A DNA stretch of 64,000 bases from Pseudooceanicola algae (GTDB lineage: Bacteria > Pseudomonadota > Alphaproteobacteria > Rhodobacterales > Rhodobacteraceae), in contig NZ_CP060436.1 in assembly GCF_003590145.2 (NCBI RefSeq), positions 1,460,001 through 1,524,000 of the forward strand, read 5' to 3'. The notes below the pieces were generated by a model. The model ran no database searches, was not told where the DNA came from, and saw only the letters and a program-made list of their open reading frames with translations. Below are positions 8,516-17,056 of the stretch, one piece after another. Made by a program: the position numbers and the translations under genes. Numbering within the stretch: the first letter of the stretch is position 1; each line of letters opens with the position of its first letter.

Positions 8516-8626
8516 GCCTCCGGCGGGAGTATTTTGGGCCAGATGATAGAGAGCCATGCTCCCCGTCATCTGGCCAGAAATACTCTGGGGGAGGCTCCGG
8601 TACGGAGACGGGGGCAAAGCCCCCCG
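8516..8626. repeat. Inverted pair of family B repeats with a family-A-like tail
   Basis: A minus-oriented head (8516-8546, GCCTCCGGCGGGAGTATTTT then GGGCCAGATGA) faces a plus-oriented head (8566-8595, TCATCTGGCCAGAAATACTC then TGGGGGAGGC). The 19-base spacer makes a long imperfect hairpin between the convergent DegT and truA genes, probably a bidirectional terminator. The tail CTCCGGTACGGAGACGGGGG matches the tail of the family A copy at 38714, so the two families share parts. Confidence 0.7.
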
Positions 8627-8632
8627 TTCGGA

Positions 8633-9403
8633 TCACTCCGAAAAGGGCGGATCGCTATATTCCACTTCGGACAGGTACAGCCCCTGCGGCGGGCTGACCG
8701 GCCCGCAAGCAGAGCGCTCCCGGGCAGCGAGCGCTGCTGCAACACGTTCGGGCGGCCAGCTGCCGGCACCGACCCGTTCAAGCGTGCCGACGATGGAGCG
8801 CACCTGGTTGTGCAGGAAACTGCGGGCGCGCAGGTGGAAATGCAGCTCGGTTCCGCCGGGTGTTTTGACGCTCTCCATGCGCAGCTCATCCAGCGTCTTC
8901 ACCGGGCTTTTCGCCTGACAGATCGTGCTACGGAAGGTGGTGAAGTCATGCAGGCCGATCAACGCTTTGGCCGCGTCCCGCATCAGGTCGATGTCGAGGT
9001 CGTAGCGCACCTGCCAGACCAGCCCGACCTGGTGGGTGGCGGGCGCACGGCGCATCAGCAGGCGGTAGAGGTAGCGCCGCTCCAGAGCCGAGAACCGTGC
9101 GTGCCAGTCGTCGGCGACGCGCGCCGCGCCGACGATGGATACCGGCGCGGGCTTCAGATGGTAGTTCAGCGCTTCGGAAAGCCGGAACGGATTCCAATTC
9201 TTCTGCAGGTCGCAATGTGCCACCTGCCCCAGCCCATGCACCCCGGCATCGGTGCGCCCGGCGGCGGCGATCGTGTGCGGGCCAGGCTCCAGCCGCGCCA
9301 GCGCGGCCTCGATCGCGCCCTGCACGGAGGGCTGGTCCGCCTGCCTTTGCCAGCCGGCAAAAGGGGCGCCATTGTATTCGATTTTCAGTGCATATCTCGG
9401 CAT
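8633..9403 (-). CDS. truA: tRNA pseudouridine(38-40) synthase TruA
   Basis: A 256-residue TruA. The catalytic aspartate is Asp52 in [11 protein letters not shown], and the N-terminal [12 protein letters not shown] strand and the [14 protein letters not shown] motif near the C-terminus are typical. It makes pseudouridine at positions 38-40 of the tRNA anticodon arm. ATG 9403 is chosen over an in-frame codon at 9412 because the family begins just before this strand. It is transcribed alone, opposite to both neighbours. Confidence 0.95.
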   Translation of the reverse strand: MPRYALKIEYNGAPFAGWQRQADQPSVQGAIEAALARLEPGPHTIAAAGRTDAGVHGLGQVAHCDLQKNWNPFRLSEALNYHLKPAPVSIVGAARVADDWHARFSALERRYLYRLLMRRAPATHQVGLVWQVRYDLDIDLMRDAAKALIGLHDFTTFRSTICQAKSPVKTLDELRMESVKTPGGTELHFHLRARSFLHNQVRSIVGTLERVGAGSWPPERVAAALAARERSACGPVSPPQGLYLSEVEYSDPPFSE

Positions 9404-9508
9404 GGGCCGCATCTACGCAATCCCCGGCCAGCGGGCAAGATGGCAGAGGTTGGAAAGCGCGACGCCGGCCTCTATCTATAGGGCAACAACAGGCAGGAAC
9501 CGCACCTT

Positions 9509-10924
9509 TTGGATCTGAGATTTACTTCCCTCGCCGACGGTGTCACCCGGCAGATAGAATCTCTGGGCGACAGCCTGTCAGAGACCTTCTTCGAGCCGGT
9601 GATCCGGATCGGCGTCACAGGCATGGCGCGGGCGGGCAAGACGGTGTTCATCACCTCGCTGGTGGCCAATCTGCTGAACCGGGCGCGGATGCCACAGCTG
9701 ACCGCCCAGTCCGAGGGGCGCATTCTGGCCGCCTACCTGCAGCCCCAGCCCGACGATACGCTTCCCCGGTTCGACTACGAATCCCACCTGGCGGCGCTGA
9801 CTGGCCCCACACCTCATTGGCCTGACAGCACCCGGTCGATCTCGGAGTTGCGGATTTCCTTCCGCGTCCGTCCCTCGGGGCTGCTTGGCGGGATCTCGGG
9901 GCCTCGGGTGGTGCATGTCGATATCGTCGATTACCCCGGCGAATGGCTACTGGACCTCGGGCTGATGGAAACCTCCTACACCGAGTGGTCCCGTCAGGCG
10001 CTGGAACGCGCCGAAAAGCGCGCCATGGCGGCGGATTTCCTGACCACCTGTCGTGGCGCCACGGGCCTTGACGACTGGCAGGAACCCCTCGCCCAGGGAT
10101 TGGCGCGCAGCTATACCGCCTACCTGGCGCAGGCGCGGGCCGAGGGCTTTTCCGATGTCACACCCGGCCGCTTCCTTTTGCCCGGCGATCTCGAAGGCTC
10201 TCCCGTGCTGACCTTCGCCCCGCTCCCCCCCGAGGACCGCCCCGCACGCAAGGGCCTCTGGCGCGAGATGGAGCGCCGGTTCGAGGCCTACAAGGCCCGC
10301 GTGGTCAAGCCCTTCTTCCGCGATCATTTCGCCCGCATCGACCGCCAGGTCGTGTTGGTCGACGCGCTTTCGGCCATCCACGCCGGCCCCGCCGCCGTCG
10401 CCGATCTGAACCAGGGGATGGAGGCTGTCCTGTCCGCCTTTCGCCCCGGCCAGAATGCCTGGCTGTCCCGGCTGATGCTTGGCAAGCGGGTGGAAAAGAT
10501 CCTGTTCGCCGCCACCAAGGCCGACCACCTGCACCATGCCCAGCACGCCCGGCTGACCGCGATCATGGAATCCCTCGTCGCCGGCGCCGCCTCGCGCGCC
10601 GATTTCGCCGGCGCGCGCACCGGGGCGCTGTCCATCGCCGCCCTGCGCACCACGGTTGAAGAGGTCATCCGACACGATGGTCAGCCGCTCGACGCGGTGC
10701 GCGGACGCCTCGCCGATGGCCGCCAGGTCGCGCTCTATCCTGGTGCCCTGCCCGAGGATCCGACACGGATCACCAAGGGCCATCTTTCGGGCGATCACTG
10801 GCTCGACGAAGATTATTCGATCATGAATTTCTCGCCCGCGGTGATCTCCCTCAAGCCCGGCGAAGGGCCGCCGCATATCCGGCTCGACAAGGCCGCGCAG
10901 TTCCTGATCGGGGACAAGCTGTGA
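9509..10924 (+). CDS. ycjX: YcjX-family P-loop protein (DUF463)
   Basis: A 471-residue cytosolic protein with a Walker A P-loop (GMARAGKT, residues 38-45) and the VHVDIVDYPGEWLLDL switch region of the YcjX family, a distant GTPase-like group. In E. coli ycjX and ycjF belong to a stress-induced operon and function is still unclear. A TTG start at 9509 has an AGGA upstream. The stop overlaps the GTG of the next gene, giving a coupled three-gene unit ycjX-GNAT-ycjF. Confidence 0.88.
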   Translation: MDLRFTSLADGVTRQIESLGDSLSETFFEPVIRIGVTGMARAGKTVFITSLVANLLNRARMPQLTAQSEGRILAAYLQPQPDDTLPRFDYESHLAALTGPTPHWPDSTRSISELRISFRVRPSGLLGGISGPRVVHVDIVDYPGEWLLDLGLMETSYTEWSRQALERAEKRAMAADFLTTCRGATGLDDWQEPLAQGLARSYTAYLAQARAEGFSDVTPGRFLLPGDLEGSPVLTFAPLPPEDRPARKGLWREMERRFEAYKARVVKPFFRDHFARIDRQVVLVDALSAIHAGPAAVADLNQGMEAVLSAFRPGQNAWLSRLMLGKRVEKILFAATKADHLHHAQHARLTAIMESLVAGAASRADFAGARTGALSIAALRTTVEEVIRHDGQPLDAVRGRLADGRQVALYPGALPEDPTRITKGHLSGDHWLDEDYSIMNFSPAVISLKPGEGPPHIRLDKAAQFLIGDKL

Positions 10925-11400
10925 CCCAAGCCCCTAAAATCACCAGGGCCCGATTGCGCGATACCTATGCCGTGGCCCGCGTTCTCTGGGATTACACCAA
11001 GACCGAAGGCTGGCTGCCTGCGCGCCGCAGCCCGGCGCAGGACCTGCTGCTGCTGGCGCGCCTGATCCGCCGTGGCGCGGTCCGCGCGATTCGCGACGCA
11101 GAGGGCATCTGCGCCTTCATCGCCCGCGAAGACAGCCGGATTCAGGCGCTTTACGTCCATAGCCGGGCGCGGCGGCGCGGCCTTGGCCGCCAACTGCTGC
11201 GCGATGCGAAATCGGCCAGCCCGGAGCTAGCGCTCTGGGCCTATCAGGCCAGCAACGCCGCCCGAGGCTTCTACGCTGCCGAAGGCTTCGCCCCCGCCGC
11301 CTGGGGCGATGGACGCGGCAATGACGAAGACCTGCCAGAGGTGCTGATGCTCTGGCGACGCCCGCACGCCGCCACTTACCGACCCGAGGACGCCGCATGA
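10921..11400 (+). CDS. GNAT-family N-acetyltransferase
   Basis: A 159-residue GNAT protein. The acetyl-CoA pyrophosphate loop is ARRRGLGRQLL, preceded by the IQALYVHSR strand, and the C-terminal ASNAARGFYAAEGF matches the usual NxxAxxFYxxxGF motif. The target (protein, amine or antibiotic) cannot be deduced. It is sandwiched between ycjX and ycjF, with GTGA and ATGA overlaps at its two ends. Translation is therefore coupled, and the product may act on or with these proteins. Confidence 0.85.
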   Translation: MTQAPKITRARLRDTYAVARVLWDYTKTEGWLPARRSPAQDLLLLARLIRRGAVRAIRDAEGICAFIAREDSRIQALYVHSRARRRGLGRQLLRDAKSASPELALWAYQASNAARGFYAAEGFAPAAWGDGRGNDEDLPEVLMLWRRPHAATYRPEDAA

Positions 11401-12425
11401 CCGACGAGCCCCCGAAACGCCGCGGCCCCGTGATGGTCGATCTCGATGGCACCGCCCCCGGCCCCGATACCGCCCCACCGGTACCGGAAAACGGGGCACA
11501 GGATGTCCACCCCACAGGCAGCGCGATGCAGACCGCAGCCCTGCTGGCCTCCCGTCGCGGTTCGCGCCTGGCGCGCTGGTTCTGGGCGTTGTTGTCGGCG
11601 CTGATCGGCGTCGCGGTCTCGGCCGCCGCCTGGAATGCGCTGACCGGCCTGCTAGCCAGCACCCCCTGGCTCGGATGGATGATCACGGCCCTTATCGCCG
11701 CTTTCCTGCTGGTCGTGCTGGCCATCCTGATCAAGGAAGCCACCGCGATCGCCCGCCTCGCCCGGATCGACAAGCTGCAATCTGACGCAGCCGAGGCCGG
11801 CACCGCCGAAGATCTTGGGCTAGCCCGCAAGGTCACGACATCCCTCGCCGCCCTTTACGCGCATCGCGCCGAACTGCGCTGGCACCTCGACCGGTTCAAC
11901 GACCGCAAGGACGAACAATTCGACGCCACCGCCCTGCTGTCCCTGGCGGAAACAGAGCTTATGACCCCGCTCGACGCCGCCGCCCGCCGCGAAGTCGAAA
12001 CCGCCGCGCGTCAGGTTGCCACGGTCACCGCACTGGTGCCGCTAGCCTTCGCCGATGTGATCGCCGCGCTGACGTCCAATATCCGCATGATCCGCCGCAT
12101 CGCCGAAATCTACGGCGGCCGCTCCGGCACTCTGGGCAGCCTGCGCCTGCTGCGCGCGGTGATGACCCATCTGGTCGCCACGGGCGCGGTCGCCATGGGC
12201 GACGACATGCTGGGCTCGGTCCTCGGGGGCAACCTGCTGGCCCGCCTGTCCCGCCGTTTCGGCGAAGGCGTGGTGAACGGCGCATTGACGGCCCGCGTTG
12301 GCCTTGCCGCGATGGAGGTCTGCCGTCCGCTTGCCTTCTCCCCCGGCCGCCGCCCGCGCGTGACCTCGATCATCCAAAGCGCGCTTGCGGGCCTCTTTTC
12401 CAAGGAAACCACCGCCGCGAAATGA
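11397..12425 (+). CDS. ycjF: YcjF-family membrane protein (DUF697)
   Basis: A 342-residue inner-membrane protein. A disordered proline-rich N-terminus (1-55) precedes two transmembrane helices (about 61-86 and 91-113). A long soluble helical domain follows, ending with the DUF697 core (NIRMIRRIAEIYGGRSGTLG and the glycine-rich GDDMLGSVLGG). YcjF is the constant partner of YcjX. Start ATG overlaps the GNAT stop. A family B repeat follows 16 bases after the stop. Confidence 0.88.
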   Translation: MTDEPPKRRGPVMVDLDGTAPGPDTAPPVPENGAQDVHPTGSAMQTAALLASRRGSRLARWFWALLSALIGVAVSAAAWNALTGLLASTPWLGWMITALIAAFLLVVLAILIKEATAIARLARIDKLQSDAAEAGTAEDLGLARKVTTSLAALYAHRAELRWHLDRFNDRKDEQFDATALLSLAETELMTPLDAAARREVETAARQVATVTALVPLAFADVIAALTSNIRMIRRIAEIYGGRSGTLGSLRLLRAVMTHLVATGAVAMGDDMLGSVLGGNLLARLSRRFGEGVVNGALTARVGLAAMEVCRPLAFSPGRRPRVTSIIQSALAGLFSKETTAAK

Positions 12426-12441
12426 CGGTGGACCGGCTCTC

Positions 12442-12472
12442 TCATCTGGCCGAAAATACTCCCGCCGGAGGC
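12442..12472 (+). repeat. Dispersed repeat, family B copy 4 (short)
   Basis: TCATCTGGCCGAAAATACTC plus CCGCCGGAGGC, matching the heads at 5770 and 26971, without a matching left arm. The remaining 222 bases up to ileS hold no recognisable gene, T-box or terminator. Confidence 0.65.
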
Positions 12473-12694
12473 ATCCACGATCCCGGCTTGGTGCCACTCC
12501 GGCAGCGACGCATCTGCCCCCTCTGGACGCTCGCGGATGAGCCGCGTATAAGCGCGCCATGATGACCCGAGCCCACGCCATCATCATTCGAATTACATGC
12601 CCGGCGCTCTGAGACCGAGCTGCCGGGACAAGGCGTATGCGACGACGCGCCGCCCTTCCTCCGACATTGTGACGAATTGAACGGACCGCGATAC

Positions 12695-15600
12695 ATGTGC
12701 GCCGAAACGCCTGACTACAAGCAAACCCTGAACCTTCCCAAGACCGATTTCCCGATGCGGGCCGGCCTGCCAAAGCGCGAACCGGCATGGCTCGACCGCT
12801 GGGAACAGATCGGGGTCTACGACCGCCTGCGCGAAAAGCCCGGTCGCACCCCCTTCATCCTGCATGACGGGCCGCCCTATGCGAACGGCCACCTGCATAT
12901 CGGCCACGCGCTGAACAAGACGATCAAGGACATGATCGTCCGGTCCCACCAGATGATGGGCCATGATGCGCGCTACGTGCCGGGTTGGGATTGCCACGGC
13001 CTGCCGATCGAATGGAAGATCGAGGAACAATACCGCGCCAAGGGCCGCGACAAGGATGACGTGCCGGTCATCGACTTCCGTCAGGAATGCCGCAAGTTTG
13101 CCGAAGGCTGGGTCGACATCCAGCGCGCGGAATTCAAGCGCCTCGGCATCACCGGCAATTGGGAAAACCCCTACCTGACGATGAACTTCCACGCCGAACG
13201 CGTCATCGCCGAGGAATTCATGAAATTCCTGATGAACGGGACGCTCTACCAGGGCTCCAAGCCCGTGATGTGGTCCCCGGTCGAGGAAACCGCCCTGGCC
13301 GAGGCCGAGGTCGAATACCACGACAAGGAAAGCCCGACGATCTGGGTCAAGTTCCGCGTCTCGGATTTCGATCTCGACGAATCCGACCGGGCCGAGGAAG
13401 AAGAAAGCATCGAGTCCCGCCAGGCGGTGATCGAGGCAGTCGAGGCCACGCGCCGCAAGTTCATGGGCGCCTACGTGGTGATCTGGACCACGACCCCCTG
13501 GACCATCCCGTCCAACAAGGCCGTCGTCTTTGGCGCCGGCTACGATTACGGTCTTTACGAGATCACCGGCACCCCCGAGGAATGTTGGGCCAGCACCGGC
13601 GAACGCTATATCCTGGCCGACAAGCTGGCGGCGGGCACCTTCGCCCGGGCCCGGCTCGACGAAGGCATGTACCGCCGCATCGGTGACGTGACGGCAGATC
13701 AGCTGGCCGCCATGTCCCTGACCCACCCGCTGGCCGGGGCCGAGGGCGGCAAGGGCGAATGGGACGACATCCGCGATTTCCGCGCCGCCGATTTCGTCAC
13801 CGACGAGGAAGGCACCGGGTTTGTTCATTGCTCGCCCAGCCACGGGCTTGAGGAATACGAGCTTTACCGGTCGCTGGGGATGCTGGAACAGGTCATCACC
13901 TACAACGTGATGGACGACGGCTCTTTCCGCGAAGATCTGCCCTTCTTCGGCGGCAAGCGCATCCTGAAGCCGAACGGTAAGGAAGGCGACGCCAACAAGA
14001 CCGTGATCGAAAAGCTGACAGAGGTCGGCGGTTTGCTGGCACGCGGCAAGATCAAGCACTCCTACCCGCATTCCTGGCGCTCCAAGGCGCCGGTGATCTA
14101 CCGCAACACCCCGCAATGGTTTGCCGCCATCGACCGCAAGGTCGGCGACGGCAACGACGCCCACGGCGAAACGATCCGCCAGCGTGCGCTGACCTCGATC
14201 GAGGAGTTGGTGAAGTTTACCCCGCAATCGGGGCGCAACCGGCTGCATTCGATGATGCAGGCCCGCCCCGACTGGGTGCTGTCGCGCCAGCGCGCCTGGG
14301 GCGTCCCGCTCACCTGCTTTACCCGCAAGGGCGTGCTGCCGACCGATGCAGACTTCCTGCTGCGGGACCCGGCCGTCAACGCCCGCATCGCCGCGGCCTT
14401 CGAGGTCGAGGGCGCCGACGCCTGGTATGCCGAAGGGGCCAAGGAACGGTTCCTCGGGGCGGATTACGACGCGGCCGATTTCGATCAGGTCTTCGACATT
14501 CTCGATGTCTGGTTCGATAGCGGCTCGACCCATGCCTTCGTGCTGCGCGACCGCGAAGACGGCGCGCCGGACGGTATCGCGGACGTCTACATGGAAGGGA
14601 CCGACCAGCACCGCGGCTGGTTCCATTCCTCGCTTCTGGAAGCCTGCGGCACCCTTGGCCGCGCGCCCTATCGCAACGTGGTGACCCATGGCTTCACGCT
14701 GGACGAAAAGGGCAACAAGATGTCCAAATCGCTCGGCAATACGATCCTGCCGGAAAAGGTGATCCAGCAATATGGCGCGGATATCCTGCGTCTCTGGGTG
14801 GCCCAGGCCGACTACACCGCCGACCAGCGGATCGGGGACACGATCCTGAAGGGCGTCGCCGACAGCTATCGCCGGCTGCGCAACACGATGCGCTTCATGC
14901 TCGGCTCGCTGGGGGATTTCCGCGAAGAAGACCGCGTCGACCCGGCGGATATGCCGGAACTGGAACGCTGGGTGCTGCATCGCCTGTCCGAACTGGACGA
15001 AACCGTGCAGTCCGGCTACCGCGCCTTCGACTTCCAGGGCGTCTTCCAGGCGGTGTTCAACTTTGCCACCATCGACCTGTCGTCCTTCTACTTCGACATC
15101 CGCAAGGACGCGCTGTACTGCGATGGCGACACGCAGCGGGCCCGTGCTGCGCGCACGGTGCTGGACATCCTGTTCCACCGCTTGACCACCTGGCTGGCGC
15201 CGGTACTGTGCTTCACCATGGAAGAGATCTGGCTTGAACGCTTCCCCGGTGAGGAAAGTTCGGTCCACCTGATCGACTTCCCCGAAACCCCCGCCGCCTG
15301 GCGCAACCTCGCACTTGCCGCCAAATGGGCAGAGGTCCGTCAGGCCCGCCGCGTCGTCACCGCCGCGCTGGAAGTGCAGCGTGTCGAAAAGGTCATCGGT
15401 GCCTCGCTCGAGGCCGCGCCGGTGGTGCATGTCGAAGACGAGACCATGCTGGCCGCGCTGAAATCCGTCACCTTCGAGGATATCTGCATCACATCCGGCC
15501 TGTCGCTGACCGCCGATCCCGTCCCGGCCGAGGCCTTCCGCCTGTCGGAGGTGCCCGGCGTCGGTGTGGTCTTCGAAAAGGCCGATGGCGCCAAGTGTCA

Positions 15601-15703
15601 GCGCTGCTGGAAGATCCTGCCGGATGTGGGGAACCACACCCATGACGGTGTCTGCGGGCGCTGCGATGCGGCCCTGTCAGAGGCCGGTGTGCCGGCAGCC
15701 TGA
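12695..15703 (+). CDS. ileS: Isoleucyl-tRNA synthetase
   Basis: A 1002-residue class I aminoacyl-tRNA synthetase. The HIGH signature is residues 68-71 and KMSKS is 675-679. The editing domain lies between them (VIWTTTPWTIPSN). The C-terminal zinc finger is complete, with Cys968-x2-Cys971 and Cys987-x2-Cys990. It charges tRNA-Ile and hydrolyses misactivated valine. ATG 12695 (MCAETPDY) fits the family better than an in-frame TTG 18 bases upstream. A strong terminator follows. Confidence 0.97.
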   Translation: MCAETPDYKQTLNLPKTDFPMRAGLPKREPAWLDRWEQIGVYDRLREKPGRTPFILHDGPPYANGHLHIGHALNKTIKDMIVRSHQMMGHDARYVPGWDCHGLPIEWKIEEQYRAKGRDKDDVPVIDFRQECRKFAEGWVDIQRAEFKRLGITGNWENPYLTMNFHAERVIAEEFMKFLMNGTLYQGSKPVMWSPVEETALAEAEVEYHDKESPTIWVKFRVSDFDLDESDRAEEEESIESRQAVIEAVEATRRKFMGAYVVIWTTTPWTIPSNKAVVFGAGYDYGLYEITGTPEECWASTGERYILADKLAAGTFARARLDEGMYRRIGDVTADQLAAMSLTHPLAGAEGGKGEWDDIRDFRAADFVTDEEGTGFVHCSPSHGLEEYELYRSLGMLEQVITYNVMDDGSFREDLPFFGGKRILKPNGKEGDANKTVIEKLTEVGGLLARGKIKHSYPHSWRSKAPVIYRNTPQWFAAIDRKVGDGNDAHGETIRQRALTSIEELVKFTPQSGRNRLHSMMQARPDWVLSRQRAWGVPLTCFTRKGVLPTDADFLLRDPAVNARIAAAFEVEGADAWYAEGAKERFLGADYDAADFDQVFDILDVWFDSGSTHAFVLRDREDGAPDGIADVYMEGTDQHRGWFHSSLLEACGTLGRAPYRNVVTHGFTLDEKGNKMSKSLGNTILPEKVIQQYGADILRLWVAQADYTADQRIGDTILKGVADSYRRLRNTMRFMLGSLGDFREEDRVDPADMPELERWVLHRLSELDETVQSGYRAFDFQGVFQAVFNFATIDLSSFYFDIRKDALYCDGDTQRARAARTVLDILFHRLTTWLAPVLCFTMEEIWLERFPGEESSVHLIDFPETPAAWRNLALAAKWAEVRQARRVVTAALEVQRVEKVIGASLEAAPVVHVEDETMLAALKSVTFEDICITSGLSLTADPVPAEAFRLSEVPGVGVVFEKADGAKCQRCWKILPDVGNHTHDGVCGRCDAALSEAGVPAA

Positions 15704-15744
15704 AGACGGGCCGGGTGCATCCGGGCCTTTCGGAAATAGAAAAA

Positions 15745-15784
15745 GAACCCCCGTCGGCCTGCGCCTGCGGGGGTTTTTCTTTTC
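15745..15784 (+). terminator. Rho-independent terminator of ileS
   Basis: AACCCCCG (15747-15754) pairs with CGGGGGTT (15768-15775) around a GC-rich loop, followed by TTTTTCTTTT. Confidence 0.9.
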
Positions 15785-15845
15785 AGCGCGCCGGGCCTCG
15801 GGGGCCGATACGGAATGCTGGACAGGGGTCGCACTGCGGTAGGAT

Positions 15846-16277
15846 CTAGTGGACCGAGCTTTGCTGTGCGCCTTCCATCACCGAATAGATCTGCTGCACC
15901 AGCGCATATAGCCGTGCAGAGGTGCCCGGTGCCTTGGCCCCGCTTTGCGCGGCCGAGGCGATCAGCCCCTGAAACAGGCTCATGGGATCGACGCGGGACG
16001 GATGCTGAAGGGTCACGGCCGCGCGGTCCTCGTCCGGTCTGACCTGCAGCGCGACCTCTCCATCGCCGTCTTCGGCCGCAGCCAGCGCCAGAATGGGCCG
16101 TCGTTCCGGCAGGGGCAGCGGTTGCAGCCCGGCCTTTTCAAGTTCCTCGGGGGCCTGCACCGGGGGCATTGCCCCGGCCGGGTCCTGCATGGCGGCCGGG
16201 TTGGCCTCCTTGCCCGTCGGCACTGCCCGAACTTCGGTCGGGGTTACTGGACGGGCGGAAAAAAGAAGATCCGTCAT
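15846..16277 (-). CDS. Hypothetical protein
   Basis: I do not recognise a family. The 143-residue product has a low-complexity, proline/alanine-rich first half (about 1-60) and a helical C-terminal part (PMSLFQGLIASAAQ, then a helix with YALVQQIYSVM). It has no signal peptide, membrane helix or cysteines. ATG 16277 has GGAG eight bases upstream, which supports real translation. It converges with ileS and diverges from ogt. Confidence 0.55.
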   Translation of the reverse strand: MTDLLFSARPVTPTEVRAVPTGKEANPAAMQDPAGAMPPVQAPEELEKAGLQPLPLPERRPILALAAAEDGDGEVALQVRPDEDRAAVTLQHPSRVDPMSLFQGLIASAAQSGAKAPGTSARLYALVQQIYSVMEGAQQSSVH

Positions 16278-16520
16278 CTGGAACGCTCCATCCGTTTCTT
16301 GGTCCACGCATCAAAGGGGACCATGGCGTCATTTCAGTCTTGGTCACAAATCTTACCGCCATCTTAAACGCTGAACCGTTTCAGAAACGTCGCGAGCCAT
16401 ATTTTCGGGGAAACCGGCATCTCGGGGCGACTTCGGCCCGCTGATCTGGCAGGAAGGTGGCTAAGATTTCGCGACCATCCGGGGGAATATCCCGGAAAAC
16501 GATCCGCCTGGGGGCCCTTC

Positions 16521-16976
16521 ATGCCGACAATTCGCATAGAAAGCCCATTGGGGCCGCTGTTCCTGACCGAAGAGGCGGGCGCGCTGACGGCCCTGTCCTG
16601 GCAGGCGCGGCCTTGCGACGGGGGCTCGGCCCTGCTGGAAGACGCGGGCGCACAGCTGGCGGCATATTTCGCCGGTGCCCGCCGCGATTTCCACCTGCCC
16701 ATGCGTGTAGAGGCCTCTGATCTGGTGCAGGCCGTTTGCGCCGAAATGCGCGCGATCCCCTTTGGCGAAACCCGGACCTATGGGCAGATCGCGAGCGCCC
16801 TCGGCCGCCCGCCCCAGGCCATCGGGCAGGCCTGCGGCGCCAATCCCCTGCCGTTGCTGATCCCCTGCCACCGGGTGCTGGGGGCCAGCGGCCTTGGCGG
16901 GTTCTCCGGCGATGGCGGGGTCGAGACCAAGGTGCAGCTTTTGAAACACGAAGGCGCGGCCTCCCTGCTGATCTGA
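16521..16976 (+). CDS. ogt: Methylated-DNA--protein-cysteine methyltransferase
   Basis: A 151-residue alkyltransferase that repairs O6-alkylguanine by moving the alkyl group to its own cysteine. The active site is Cys116 in IPCHRV, preceded by the helix-turn-helix region with FGETRTYGQIA and the arginine-finger neighbourhood ANPLPLLIPCHR. It lacks an AraC/Ada domain and is the short Ogt type. A CCGGG/CCCGG inverted repeat sits in its leader near 16480-16495. It converges with phaZ across a hairpin. Confidence 0.93.
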   Translation: MPTIRIESPLGPLFLTEEAGALTALSWQARPCDGGSALLEDAGAQLAAYFAGARRDFHLPMRVEASDLVQAVCAEMRAIPFGETRTYGQIASALGRPPQAIGQACGANPLPLLIPCHRVLGASGLGGFSGDGGVETKVQLLKHEGAASLLI

Positions 16977-16999
16977 GCGCGACACCCCAGGCGCGCGAA

Positions 17000-17026
17000 T
17001 GAAAAAGGCCCCACAGGGGGGCCGTT
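17000..17026 (-). terminator. Terminator of phaZ (minus strand)
   Basis: GGCCCC and GGGGCC arms around 17007-17022. On the minus strand the hairpin is followed by TTTTTC. It lies between the convergent ogt and phaZ genes. Confidence 0.65.
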
Positions 17027-17056
17027 TCCGTCCACTCCACGTGCCGCGCGGCGCGT

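Noticed and set aside
12473-12694. Possible T-box or other tRNA-sensing leader before ileS
   Set aside because: No T-box sequence or specifier-type stem was found, and T-boxes are not expected in this group.
12593-15643. 1016-codon open frame on the minus strand across ileS
   Set aside because: It is a mirror of the ileS codon usage in GC-rich DNA. It has no recognisable family and ileS has all catalytic motifs.
16480-16497. GGGGGAATATCCC near ogt as another family A repeat
   Set aside because: Only the central bases resemble the repeat; the TTTCCCTGT head and hairpin tail are missing.
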